A DNA stretch of 64,000 nt, from assembly GCF_002775205.1 (NCBI RefSeq), contig NC_036459.1:5959466-6023465 (forward strand), given 5' to 3'. The notes below the pieces were generated by a model. That model did not search any database and had not been told where the DNA came from. It saw only the letters and a list, made by a program, of their open reading frames with translations. This document shows, in pieces, positions 1-13,900 of this stretch; the first letter of the stretch is position 1, and each line of letters opens with the position of its first letter. This stretch comes from Xiphophorus maculatus. Its lineage: Eukaryota > Chordata > Actinopteri > Cyprinodontiformes > Poeciliidae. The position numbers and the translations under genes are program-made.

Positions 1-3000
1 AAAAATGACATACTATACTATGACGTCGAAAAAGGCGTACAAATGACATACTATACTATGACATCGAAAAAGAGGTAAAAATGACATACTATACTATGAC
101 GTCGAAAAAGAGGTAAAAATGACATACTATACTATGACGTCGAAAAAGGCGTAAAAATGACATACTATACTATGACGTCGAAAAAGGCGTACAAATGACA
201 TACTATACTATGACATCGAAAAAGAGGTAAAAATGACATACTATACTATGACGTCGAAAAAGGCGTACAAATGACATACTATACTATGACGTCGAAAAAG
301 GCGTACAAATGACATACTATACTATGACATCGAAAAAGAGGTAAAAATGACCTACTATACTATGACATCGAAAAAGAGGTAAAAATGACATACTATACTA
401 TGACATCGAAAAAGAGGTAAAAATGACATACTATATTATGACGTCGAAAAAGAGGTAAAAATGACATACTATACTATGACGTCGAAAAAGAGGTAAAAAT
501 GACATACTATACTATGACGTCGAAAAAGAGGTAAAAATGACATACTATACTATGACGTCGAAAAAGAGGTAAAAATGACATACTATACTATGACGTCAAA
601 AAAGAGGTAAAAATGACATACTATACTATGACGTCGAAAAAGAGGTAAAAATGACATACTATACTATGACGTCGAAAAAGAGGTAAAAATGACATACTAT
701 ACTATGACGTCGAAAAAGAGGTAAAAATGACATACTATACTATGACGTCGAAAAAGAGGTAAAAATGACATACTATACTATGACGTCGAAAAAGGCGTAA
801 AAATGACATACTATACTATGACGTCGAAAAAGGCGTAAAAATGACATACTATACTATGACGTCGAAAAAGGCGTACAAATGACATACTATACTATGACAT
901 CGAAAAAGAGGTAAAAATGACATACTATACTATGACGTCGAAAAAGGCGTACAAATGACATACTATACTATGACGTCGAAAAAGGCGTACAAATGACATA
1001 CTATACTATGACATCGAAAAAGAGGTAAAAATGACATACTATACTATGACATCGAAAAAGAGGTAAAAATGACATACTATACTATGACATCGAAAAAGAG
1101 GTAAAAATGACATACTATACTATGACATCGAAAAGAGGTAAAAATGACATACTATACTATGACGTCGAAAAAGAGGTAAAAATGACATACTATACTATGA
1201 CGTCGAAAAAGAGGTAAAAATGACATACTATACTATGACGTCGAAAAAGAGGTAAAAATGACATACTATACTATGACGTCGAAAAAGGCGTAAAAATGAC
1301 ATACTATACTATGACGTCGAAAAAGAGGTAAAAATGGCATACTATACTATGACGTCAAAAAAGACGTCATAGTATACTATGACGTCGAAAAAGAGGTAAA
1401 AATGACATACTATACTATGACGTCGAAAAAGAGGTAAAAATGACATACTATACTATGACGTCGAAAAAGGCGTACAAATGACATACTATACTATGACATC
1501 GAAAAAGAGGTAAAAATGACATACTATACTATGACGTCGAAAAAGGCGTAAAAATGACATACTATACTATGACGTCGAAAAAGAGGTAAAAATGACATAC
1601 TATACTATGACATCGAAAAAGAGGTAAAAATGACATACTATACTATGACGTCGAAAAAGAGGTAAAAATGACATACTATACTATGACATCGAAAAAGAGG
1701 TAAAAATGACATACTATACTATGACGTCGAAAAAGAGGTAAAAATGACATACTATACTATGACGTCGAAAAAGAGGTAAAAATGACATACTATACTATGA
1801 CGTCGAAAAAGGCGTAAAAATGACATACTATACTATGACGTCGAAAAAGGCGTAAAAATGACATACTATACTATGACGTCGAAAAAGAGGTAAAAATGAC
1901 ATACTATACTATGACGTCGAAAAAGAGGTAAAAATGACATACTATACTATGACGTCGAAAAAGAGGTAAAAATGACATACTATACTATGACGTCGAAAAA
2001 GGCGTACAAATGACATACTATACTATGACATCGAAAAAGAGGTAAAAATGACATACTATACTATGACGTCGAAAAAGAGGTAAAAATGACATACTATACT
2101 ATGACGTCGAAAAAGGCGTAAAAATGACATACTATACTATGACATCGAAAAAGAGGTAAAAATGACATACTATACTATGACGTCGAAAAAGAGGTAAAAA
2201 TGACATACTATACTATGACGTCGAAAAAGAGGTAAAAATGACATACTATACTATGACGTCGAAAAAGAGGTAAAAATGACATACTATACTATGACGTCGA
2301 AAAAGGCGTAAAAATGACATACTATACTATGACGTCGAAAAAGGCGTAAAAATGACATACTATACTATGACGTCGAAAAAGGCGTACAAATGACATACTA
2401 CTATGACGTCGAAAAAGAGGTAAAAATGACATACTATACTATGACGTCGAAAAAGAGGTAAAAATGACATACTATACTATGACGTCGAAAAAGAGTAAAA
2501 ATGACATACTATACTATGACGTCGAAAAAGAGGTAAAAATGACATACTATACTATGACGTCGAAAAAGGCGTAAAAATGACATACTATACTATGACGTCG
2601 AAAAAGGCGTAAAAATGACATACTATACTATGACGTCGAAAAAGGCGTACAAATGACATACTATACTATGACATCGAAAAAGAGGTAAAAATGACATACT
2701 ATACTATGACATCGAAAAAGAGGTAAAAATGACATACTATACTATGACGTCGAAAAAGAGGTAAAAATGACCTACTATACTATGACGTCGAAAAAGAGGT
2801 AAAAATGACATACTATACTATGACATCGAAAAAGAGGTAAAAATGACATACTATACTATGACGTCGAAAAAGAGGTAAAAATGACATACTATACTATGAC
2901 GTCGAAAAAGGCGTAAAAATGACATACTACACTATGACGTCGAAAAAGAGGTAAAAATGACATACTACACTATGACGTCGAAAAAGAGGTAAAAATGACA

Positions 3001-6000
3001 TACTACACTATGACGTCGAAAAAGAGGTAAAAATGACATACTATACTATGACGTCGAAAAAGGCGTAAAAATGACATACTATACTATGACGTCGAAAAAG
3101 AGGTAAAAATGACATACTATACTATGACGTCGAAAAAGAGGTAAAAATGACATACTATACTATGACGTCGAAAAAGGCGTACAAATGACATACTATACTA
3201 TGACATCGAAAAAGAGGTAAAAATGACATACTATACTATGACGTCGAAAAAGAGGTAAAAATGACATACTATACTATGACGTCGAAAAAGGCGTAAAAAT
3301 GACATACTATACTATGACATCGAAAAAGAGGTAAAAATGACATACTATACTATGACGTCGAAAAAGAGGTAAAAATGACATACTATACTATGACGTCGAA
3401 AAAGGCGTAAAAATGACATACTATACTATGACGTCGAAAAAGGCGTAAAAATGACATACTATACTATGACGTCGAAAAAGGCGTACAAATGACATACTAT
3501 ACTATGACATCGAAAAAGAGGTAAAAATGACATACTATACAATGACGTCGAAAAAGGCGTACAAATGACATACTATACTATGACGTCGAAAAAGGCGTAC
3601 AAATGACATACTATACTATGACATCGAAAAAGAGGTAAAAATGACATACTATACTATGACATCGAAAAAGAGGTAAAAATGACATACTATACTATGACAT
3701 CGAAAAAGAGGTAAAAATGACATACTATACTATGACATCGAAAAAGAGGTAAAAATGACATACTATACTATGACGTCGAAAAAGAGGTAAAAATGACATA
3801 CTATACTATGACGTCGAAAAAGAGGTAAAAATGACATACTATACTATGACGTCGAAAAAGAGGTAAAAATGACATACTATACTATGACGTCGAAAAAGGC
3901 GTAAAAATGACATACTATACTATGACGTCGAAAAAGAGGTAAAAATGGCATACTATACTATGACGTCAAAAAAGACGTCATAGTATACTATGACGTCGAA
4001 AAAGAGGTAAAAATGACATACTATACTATGACGTCGAAAAAGAGGTAAAAATGACATACTATACTATGACGTCGAAAAAGGCGTACAAATGACATACTAT
4101 ACTATGACATCGAAAAAGAGGTAAAAATGACATACTATACTATGACGTCGAAAAAGGCGTAAAAATGACATACTATACTATGACGTCGAAAAAGAGGTAA
4201 AAATGACATACTATACTATGACATCGAAAAAGAGGTAAAAATGACATACTATACTATGACGTCGAAAAAGGCGTAAAAATGACATACTATACTATGACGT
4301 CGAAAAAGGCGTAAAAATGACATACTATACTATGACGTCGAAAAAGAGGTAAAAATGACATACTATACTATGACGTCGAAAAAGAGGTAAAAATGACATA
4401 CTATACTATGACGTCGAAAAAGAGGTAAAAATGACATACTATACTATGACGTCGAAAAAGAGGTAAAAATGACATACTATACTATGACGTCGAAAAAGGC
4501 GTACAAATGACATACTATACTATGACATCGAAAAAGAGGTAAAAATGACATACTATACTATGACGTCGAAAAAGGCGTAAAAATGACATACTATACTATG
4601 ACATCGAAAAAGGCGTAAAAATGACATACTATACTATGACGTCGAAAAAGGCGTAAAAATGACATACTATACTATGACGTCGAAAAAGAGGTAAAAATGA
4701 CATACTATACTATGACGTCGAAAAAGGCGTAAAAATGACATACTATACTATGACATCGAAAAAGAGGTAAAAATGACATACTATACTATGACGTCGAAAA
4801 AGAGGTAAAAATGACATACTATACTATGACGTCGAAAAAGAGGTAAAAATGACATACTATACTATGACGTCGAAAAAGAGGTAAAAATGACATACTATAC
4901 TATGACGTCGAAAAAGGCGTAAAAATGACATACTATACTATGACGTCGAAAAAGGCGTACAAATGACATACTATACTATGACGTCGAAAAAGGCGTACAA
5001 ATGACATACTATACTATGACATCGAAAAAGAGGTAAAAATGACATACTATACTATGACATCGAAAAAGAGGTAAAAATGACATACTATACTATGACGTCG
5101 AAAAAGAGGTAAAAATGACATACTATACTATGACGTCGAAAAAGAGGTAAAAATGACATACTATACTATGACGTCGAAAAAGGCGTAAAAATGACATACT
5201 ATACTATGACGTCGAAAAAGGCGTAAAAATGACATACTATACTATGACGTCGAAAAAGGCGTACAAATGACATACTATACTATGACATCGAAAAAGAGGT
5301 AAAAATGACATACTATACTATGACATCGAAAAAGAGGTAAAAATGACCTACTATACTATGACATCGAAAAAGAGGTAAAAATGACCTACTATACTATGAC
5401 ATCGAAAAAGAGGTAAAAATGACCTACTATACTATGACATCGAAAAAGAGGTAAAAATGACATACTATACTATGACGTCGAAAAAGAGGTAAAAATGACA
5501 TACTACACTATGACGTCGAAAAAGGCGTAAAAATGACATACTACACTATGACGTCGAAAAAGAGGTAAAAATGACATACTACACTATGACGTCGAAAAAG
5601 AGGTAAAAATGACATACTACACTATGACGTCGAAAAAGAGGTAAAAATGACATACTATACTATGACGTCGAAAAAGGCGTAAAAATGACATACTATACTA
5701 TGACGTCGAAAAAGGCGTAAAAATGACATACTATACTATGACGTCGAAAAAGGCGTAAAAATGACATACTATACTATGACGTCGAAAAAGAGGTAAAAAT
5801 GACATACTATACTATGACGTCGAAAAAGGCGTAAAAATGACATACTATACTATGACGTCGAAAAAGGCGTGAAAATGACATACTATACTATGACGTCGAA
5901 AAAGAGGTAAAAATGACATACTATACTATGACGTCGAAAAAGAGGTAAAAATGACATACTATACTATGACGTCGAAAAAGAGGTAAAAATGACATACTAT

Positions 6001-9000
6001 ACTATGACGTCGAAAAAGGCGTACAAATGACATACTATACTATGACATCGAAAAAGAGGTAAAAATGACATACTATACTATGACGTCGAAAAAGAGGTAA
6101 AAATGACATACTATACTATGACGTCGAAAAAGGCGTAAAAATGACATACTATACTATGACATCGAAAAAGAGGTAAAAATGACATACTATACTATGACGT
6201 CGAAAAAGAGGTAAAAATGACATACTATACTATGACATCGAAAAAGAGGTAAAAATGACATACTATGACGTCGAAAAAGGCGTAAAAATGACATACTATA
6301 CTATGACGTCGAAAAAGGCGTAAAAATGACATACTATACTATGACGTCGAAAAAGGCGTACAAATGACATACTATACTATGACATCGAAAAAGAGGTAAA
6401 AATGACATACTATACTATGACGTCGAAAAAGGCGTACAAATGACATACTATACTATGACGTCGAAAAAGGCGTACAAATGACATACTATACTATGACATC
6501 GAAAAAGAGGTAAAAATGACATACTATACTATGACATCGAAAAAGAGGTAAAAATGACATACTATACTATGACATCGAAAAAGAGGTAAAAATGACATAC
6601 TATACTATGACATCGAAAAAGAGGTAAAAATGACATACTATACTATGACGTCGAAAAAGAGGTAAAAATGACATACTATACTATGACGTCGAAAAAGAGG
6701 TAAAAATGACATACTATACTATGACGTCGAAAAAGAGGTAAAAATGACATACTATACTATGACGTCAAAAAAGACGTCATAGTATACTATGACGTCGAAA
6801 AAGAGGTAAAAATGACATACTATACTATGACGTCGAAAAAGGCGTAAAAATGACATACTATACTATGACGTCGAAAAAGGCGTAAAAATGACATACTATA
6901 CTATGACGTCGAAAAAGGCGTAAAAATGACATACTATACTATGACGTCGAAAAAGAGGTAAAAATGACATACTATACTATGACGTCGAAAAAGGCGTAAA
7001 AATGACATACTATACTATGACGTCGAAAAAGGCGTGAAAATGACATACTATACTATGACGTCGAAAAAGAGGTAAAAATGACATACTATACTATGACGTC
7101 GAAAAAGAGGTAAAAATGACATACTATACTATGACGTCGAAAAAGGCGTACAAATGACATACTATACTATGACATCGAAAAGAGGTAAAAATGACATACT
7201 ATACTATGACGTCGAAAAAGAGGTAAAAATGACATACTATACTATGACGTCGAAAAAGGCGTAAAAATGACATACTATACTATGACATCGAAAAAGAGGT
7301 AAAAATGACATACTATACTATGACGTCGAAAAAGAGGTAAAAATGACATACTATACTATGACATCGAAAAAGAGGTAAAAATGACATACTATACTATGAC
7401 GTCAAAAAAGAGGTAAAAATGACATACTATACTATGACGTCGAAAAAGAGGTAAAAATGACATACTATACTATGACGTCGAAAAAGAGGTAAAAATGACA
7501 TACTATACTATGACGTCGAAAAAGGCGTAAAAATGACATACTATACTATGACGTCGAAAAAGGCGTAAAAATGACATACTATACTATGACGTCGAAAAAG
7601 GCGTAAAAATGACATACTATACTATGACGTCGAAAAAGGCGTAAAAATGACATACTATACTATGACGTCGAAAAAGGCGTAAAAATGACATACTATACTA
7701 TGACGTCGAAAAAGGCGTAAAAATGACATACTATACTATGACATCGAAAAAGAGGTAAAAATGACATACTATACTATGACATCGAAAAAGAGGTAAAAAT
7801 GACATACTATACTATGACATCGAAAAAGAGGTAAAAATGACCTACTATACTATGACATCGAAAAAGAGGTAAAAATGACATACTATACTATGACATCGAA
7901 AAAGAGGTAAAAATGACATACTATACTATGACGTCGAAAAAGGCGTAAAAATGACATACTATACTATGACGTCGAAAAAGGCGTAAAAATGACATACTAT
8001 ACTATGACGTCGAAAAAGAGGTAAAAATGACATACTATACTATGACGTCGAAAAAGAGGTAAAAATGACATACTATACTATGACGTCGAAAAAGAGGTAA
8101 AAATGACATACTATACTATGACGTCGAAAAAGAGGTAAAAATGACATACTATACTATGACGTCAAAAAAGAGGTAAAAATGACCTACTATACTATGACGT
8201 CGAAAAAGAGGTAAAAATGACATACTATACTATGACGTCGAAAAAGAGGTAAAAACGACATACTATACTATGACGTCGAAAAAGGCGTAAAAATGACATA
8301 CTATGACGTCGAAAAAGGCGTAAAAATGACATACTATACTATGACGTCAAAAAAGAGGTAAAAACGACATACTATACTATGACGTCGAAAAAGAGGTAAA
8401 AATGACCTACTATACTATGACGTCGAAAAAGAGGTAAAAACGACATACTATACTATGACGTCGAAAAAGAGGTAAAAACGACATACTATACTATGACGTC
8501 GAAAAAGGCGTAAAAATGACATACTATACTATGACGTCGAAAAAGAGGTAAAAATGACCTACTATACTATGACGTCGAAAAAGAGGTAAAAATGACCTAC
8601 TATACTGACGTCGAAAAAGGCGTAAAAATGACATACTATACTATGACGTCGAAAAAGAGGTAAAAATGACATACTATATACTATGACGTCAAAAAAGAGG
8701 TAAAAATGACATACTATACTATGACGTCAAAAAAGAGGTAAAAATGACCTACTATACTATGACGTCGAAAAAGGCGTAAAAATGACATACTATACTATGA
8801 CGTCGAAAAAGAGGTAAAAATGACATACTATACTATGACGTCGAAAAAGAGGTAAAAATGACATATTATACTATGACGTCGAAAAAGGCGTAAAAATGAC
8901 ATACTATGACGTCGAAAAAGAGGTAAAAATGACATACTATAGTATGTCATTTTTACCTCTTTTTCGACGTCGAAAAAGACGTCATAGTATACTATGACGT

Positions 9001-9260
9001 CTAAAAAGAGGTAAAAACGACATACTATACTATGACGTCGAAAAAGGCGTAAAAATGACATACTATGACGTCGAAAAAGAGGTAAAAACGACATACTATA
9101 CTATGACGTCGAAAAAGGCGTAAAAATGACATACTATGACGTCGAAAAAGAGGTAAAAACGACATACTATACCATGACGTCGAAAAAGAGGCAATAATGA
9201 CATACTATACTATGACCTCAAAAAAGAGGTAAAAATGACATATTATACCATGACCTCGAA
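1..9260. repeat. 38-bp satellite array with higher-order structure
   Basis: About 240 head-to-tail copies of a 38-bp monomer run from the first base of the window, so the array starts outside it. Each monomer holds TACTATACTATGACGTCG followed by an A-rich run and either GAGGT or GGCGT. Common variants are GACATC for GACGTC, GGCGTAC for GGCGTAA, and CCTACT for CATACT. Monomer variants recur in the same order: the block starting near 858 returns near 3468 and again near 6343. An inverted junction (AAGACGTCATAGTATACT) recurs at 1361, 3972 and 6771, so the array has a higher-order period of roughly 2.6-2.9 kb. No gene is visible inside; open frames here are by-products of the repeat. Each monomer carries TGACGTC, close to a CRE site. 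Confidence 0.97.
8936..9000. repeat. Inverted satellite monomer (hairpin junction)
   Basis: Near 8940-8985 a monomer is turned round: forward ATGACATACTATAG is followed by its own complement, reading into TTTTTACCTCTTTTTCGACG, then returning to the normal strand. The result is a long local palindrome. It resembles the shorter inverted junctions at about 1361, 3972 and 6771 but is larger, and it lies near the decaying edge of the array. Confidence 0.85.
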
Positions 9261-9375
9261 AACGACTTAAAAATGACATAGAATATAACATGACATCGAA
9301 AAGGTCTTAAAAATTACTTATTATACTGACATCGAACATGAGGCCAAATGACACATACTATACTATGTTGGAAAT
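9261..9375. repeat. Degenerate right edge of the satellite
   Basis: The monomers lose identity over about three units (for example GACCTCGAAAACGACTTAAAAATG and later forms) and then stop at about 9375. Gradual decay at an array margin is typical of satellites that are homogenised in the middle and left alone at the edge. Confidence 0.85.
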
Positions 9376-10350
9376 GTCCAAACAAATGACTCACTCATTT
9401 GAAGAACATTTTACTAAAACCAGTCTATTATCAAATGACTTGTGAAAATTAGTCATTAACCTCAACTTTATTTGAAAATCATACTTAGAAATGATGTCAC
9501 CATTATTTTTATCTGAATGTTATGCAGCTGTTGGTCTTTTTTTTAAATAAGAATGTTTCTCCATTTGTGGAAAAGCAGATTCAGGTTGCAGATCCTGATC
9601 TAGCAGATGGAAAATGTGATCCATCTTCATACGGCAGCTAAAAGTGCAGCACTATATTTTTTAATTCATTGTTAAAATAAAATTTTGAAGGTTTAAAAAA
9701 TATCTACCATTGAATATTTAAAAAAGACATTTATTTAGTACAATTTCTTTAGAACCCCTGTTGGCCCCCTGTCTAGAACCGCCCCTGAGCTGCAGGTCTG
9801 GGTCTGGTGCATTTTTGCTTAGTATGTTTTTCTTCATTGATAGGAAATCAGATTATCCAAACTGGTAAACCATAATAAAATATTGATGAAATAATACATT
9901 AAATGACCACTGAACAATTATTTATGAAATATATCACCATTTGTGAATAAAACACACAGAAAGTAATGCAATGTAAAAACTTTTTATGTATTTAGTGTTA
10001 ATCTATTGGTATGATTTGTTCTTTAAATGGCCTCTTATTTTGACTATTGCTATTATTTATTAAACATCATCCAAACTCGACATCTTAAGCAATAATAATA
10101 ATCAAACTAAAATCACAATAAGAAACTTGAATCATAGCTAAATGTTCTGTACCATGTCAGCCTCAGGAGATGATTGAGGATGAAGAGACACTGATTTCTG
10201 GTTCTTTAGGTTCTGACGGGTCTGCAGTTCCTCTCCTGATCCATTCTGTCCAGCACACTGCACCACGACGGACACATTTTTTTTTGTCTTTCGATGTACA
10301 CAGTATCCATCCTCTGAAATTGTTCCGCTTATAATGTGCGTCTTTTCACT
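9376..10350. other. AT-rich gap, no gene recognised
   Basis: The sequence is AT-rich and unique-looking. A minus-strand open frame at 10138-10353 exists, but its first codon is GTG and lies inside a splice-donor-like GTGAGT, so I do not treat it as a gene. The last GNS exon was looked for here on the minus strand and not seen. Confidence 0.5.
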
Positions 10351-10353
10351 CAC

Positions 10354-10391
10354 GTCTGTATTTTTAAAAGCGTTTTTGCTTCTAAGGACAT
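10354..10391 (-). CDS. Possible first coding exon of an unknown gene
   Basis: On the minus strand an ATG at 10391 opens a short frame of 12 codons plus two bases, starting MSLEAKTLLKIQ, which ends at a good splice donor (GAC followed by GTGAGT at 10353). Upstream lies a CpG-containing segment with an X-box. If real, the rest of the gene would lie toward and beyond the satellite, outside the window. No further exon was identified, and without splicing the frame stops at once. The protein is not recognised. This is a weak call that rests on context only. Confidence 0.2.
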
Positions 10392-10520
10392 GGAATTGGG
10401 TCGAGGACGTTTTAAACAGACGCGGGTTGATAGCAGCTCACCGCGGCTGCGTAGTGTTTGTCTCCAGGCAACCGTGACGTTCAGCATCGGTCTGCAGCGT
10501 TCTGGGGTCCTTTAGCTCCT
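10380..10520 (-). promoter_or_regulatory. CpG-containing promoter-like segment with X-box
   Basis: This segment is richer in CG dinucleotides than its AT-rich surroundings. It holds GTCTCCAGGCAACC at 10460-10473, close to the RFX X-box (GTNRCC followed by RGYAAC), a motif typical of cilium-gene promoters. A possible minus-strand start exon follows at 10391. Transcription has not been shown. Confidence 0.35.
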
Positions 10521-10728
10521 GCCACGAGAATGTAGCTGACCTTAATATTTCCTGTGTTTTATTTTGGTCATTATTATTAAACTTAGTGTTGATGTGTGTA
10601 TTATAGGCGCGTCTATCGGACAGTTATGTATCGGTTCAATACGGGATGCACATTTAACAGCCAAATTTGGGATGACTCCGTATTTTACGGGATAGTGGCA
10701 GTCCTACTCAGGGGTGCTGAGATAGAAT

Positions 10729-10935
10729 CACCACTGTGCTATACTATGACACCAAAAACTTGCAAAGAGGACACTTGCTATACTATGATGAAAAAAATTT
10801 GCTAAAATTACACTTGTTTTACTATGAAGCAAAAAATGAGAAAACAATTACTTATTTAATGTAATACAAAAAACGTGCAAAATTGACACATAGTACAGCA
10901 TGATGTCGGAAATGAGCTCAAATCTGGCGTATTTG
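10729..10935. repeat. Outlying, decayed satellite monomers
   Basis: About five diverged units related to the 38-bp satellite are seen here, for example GCTATACTATGACACCAAAA, then CTATACTATGATGAAAAAAA, then a unit with ATGATGTCGGAAATGAG. They lie more than 1.3 kb from the main array, directly beside the 3' end of GNS. Either the array was once larger or it was broken by the intervening segment. Confidence 0.7.
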
Positions 10936-10997
10936 AATCACGTATAACATGCCCAATTCCTCATTTAACCAAAGTCAATAGATTAGATGTTTTATAG

Positions 10998-13900
10998 TCA
11001 AAATGTGCACCTTCGATCATAAACTCCAGGTGTTCGACATGTCTGCCCAGAGCACGACTGCAGCATCATCAGCCGATGGTTCATCTTTTCCAGCACTTCC
11101 TGCTCGATGGTCTTTGCAATGTTGTTGAGCTGGTAGGGGTCTGCCGTCACGTTATACACTTCCACAAACACCTACAGAACAGACAATCATGCCATGCTTC
11201 AGATCCAGCCACTAGCAGTCAAAGAAATCAGGGAGGTTCTGAGCTGCACAGCATATGCTAATTAAAATCCACAAACTGAGGAAAGCTGGGTCTTTTAAAT
11301 GAAACTGATGATGTACCTCGTTGTCATCGAACTCGCAGTACTGCAGGTTGGCAGAGGGGGCGACGGTGCGCACACAGGCATAAGTGTTGTTGTACGCGTC
11401 CTCACACACACAGTCTGGGAAGCATTCCTGCAGAAGAAGATGATTACTTCAGCTTTACACGCTAATTCAACAGATGAACGATAATTTGATCTGGGTTTTC
11501 CTCGTACCGACACTCCCGGTCCCAACAGCGGGCAGGCCGGATCCGAAACGTTCCTTCCTTCGCCTTCATACTCCACCAGGATGTCTGTTCTCCAGCTGCT
11601 GCTGTTCATCTTCCCTTGCTGCTGAAACAACAATAAATTAAAATGTCTTGGTATATCAAAGTTTGTCATTTCTTTCATTAAAAGTTTTTTTTCCTGTCTT
11701 ATTTCATCTATGTGTTATAATAATGTCAGCCTGTTAGCACATATTATTGTGTATAATTTGGTATAATTTGACATAAAGGCCTAACTATAGGCACATACCC
11801 ACTAATATTTGGTTAAATGTTAAAGTTGCACTAAGGTTTCCCATATTTCAAGCTGAGTATTAGGCCAGTCATTTCAGCAGAATTGGGAGAAACCATTTAA
11901 AGTTGTTGTTTAAGAATCATCCATAAATTTTGAAAAGTTTAATACTTAAGCCTGGTTTAATGCTGATGTTTGAGATCTTTGTCTCCGAGTTTGAACCATC
12001 TAGATGAGAGCTATGTGCGAATAGTTTTAGTATTGTAAATTGTGACAGATTTAGTTTTCCAATATTTGGACAAAAAAACAAACAAAGGATATAAATACTA
12101 ATATACTATCTGTTAAATAACATGAGTCAGATTCTCAATGCTTCTATTATATACTTTATGTCAAATACAGTTATTTAAATACTTAATGGCGATGATGCAG
12201 TATAATAAAATTAAATCAGACTAAGCTTTTTCCGATTTGTGGATGTTTGGTATTTTATAGATTACTATGCATTTAAACCATTGGTAAAAGCTCAGTTGAT
12301 GATGACTCTATGGCTCGTCTCTCATTAATTGTTCTTGTAAAATAAATAGATGATGTTCTCTCACCATAATGGGCAGGAAGGACATGCCGTCCATTTTGGT
12401 CTTGTTGACATAGTAGCCGGCGATGTCCAGGATGGTCGGGCCGAGGTCGACGTTCGCCACCGGCATCTGATAGCATGAGCACAGAACAGATGGTTGAATG
12501 TTCAAAGGTATAATTTTACTGTGTTGTAACACATCTGATAATAAGAAAAGTAATTCTGTTCAAAATACTTTATTGATCGAAAAGGGAAAGTAAATAACTC
12601 AATAATTTTGAGATTCTTCAGAGTTATTGTAGATGATGATGGCTGTGGTCGGGAATGATCTCCTGTGGTGGTTTGTATTACAGCGAATTTGAAGAAGTTG
12701 ACTCTAAGGACAAGTGAGATAAAATCCTGATGTGTTTTGCTTTCACACTCCACTGTGTCAAACGAACCAAACCTTGTGAGAAACTTGTTCCCCTCCTCGC
12801 CTGTGGGGGCGCTGCAACAAGAACCACTGAAGGAAACAACACAAAAACCTCTGAAGAAGACAAGTTCCTTCTTCGCCAAATGTAAACAAAAATGGAGTGG
12901 CGTCAGATTTTAGTGGTTGTAGGATTTCTGTTTTGTCTTTAGCAAAAGACCACAAGACATTTCTTGAATCAGCACTAGACTCATGAGTTTGTTTTGGTTG
13001 TATTTACCCAGAATGCTTTAGTTCACTTCCTGCTTTTGGAGTGGTCTCCGGTCCACTTTGCACTCACATATGAATTCGAATCGTGCTAACCGAACCGAGA
13101 CGAAGGTTTTTAGGTGGACCAGAGCTCTCCTTTTTGGTCAGTTGCGTATGCACACCTCCCCAAACGAATCAAACTTTCTAGACAAATGAACTAGAGTTGG
13201 ACTAAAGAGGATTAAACATGGCCGAAGAGTGTTCCTTTCCAAATGTACTGCATATTAAAAAAAAAACTGTGTGAAGTGAAGCTAGGAGACAAAATTCATC
13301 CCAACAATATAAAAACAGATACGGCGAGAATGTTTGTACCTGGCTGGTCTGGTTGGGTTTGATGTTTGGTCCTCTGACCATAAGAGGAACCCTGATGTCG
13401 AACTCATAGAGCTGCCGTTTGTCCAGCGGCAGAGAGAACTGACCTGAATCAGAGCCAAACGTATCAGTCATCACATCACCTAAAGAAAACTGGCAGAGAT
13501 CAAGTCCAACATCCTCACTCACCTGTATGGTAGCCGTTATCAGAGGTAAAGAAGATGTAGGTGTTCTCTAGTTCACCTCTGACCTCCAACCTCTTCACAA
13601 TTTTCTCCACCAGATCGTCCACTGACAGTAAAGTTCGCCATCTAGAGCAACACAAACAGATGTTGGATCAGCAACAGTAGAAGCAGATATAAAGGTTAAA
13701 AAAATAAAAAATAAAACCACAAACCGCTTCCTGAAGGCGTCATCGAGGAACTGGACAGAGGAGTTGGACATGGGAGTTTTAGCCTGACGGATCAACCAAT
13801 GTTTGTCCTAAAATGACCAAATGAAGTCAGATTAATACGATTTTTACATTATTGTAGCTTTTTTTAATTGTCCTAAAATAGAGATGGAAATATGAGAGAA

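Noticed and set aside
8828-9094. Open frame of 88 codons in the satellite
   Set aside because: It is the 38-bp repeat read through; the amino-acid repeats (SFLPLFRRHS) are its by-product.
1-9260. Array as a CRISPR locus
   Set aside because: The repeats are contiguous with no unique spacers, and the rest of the window is clearly vertebrate nuclear DNA.
10138-10353. 71-codon minus-strand frame
   Set aside because: Its first codon is GTG inside a splice-donor-like GTGAGT, the sequence matches nothing I know, and codon choice is unremarkable.
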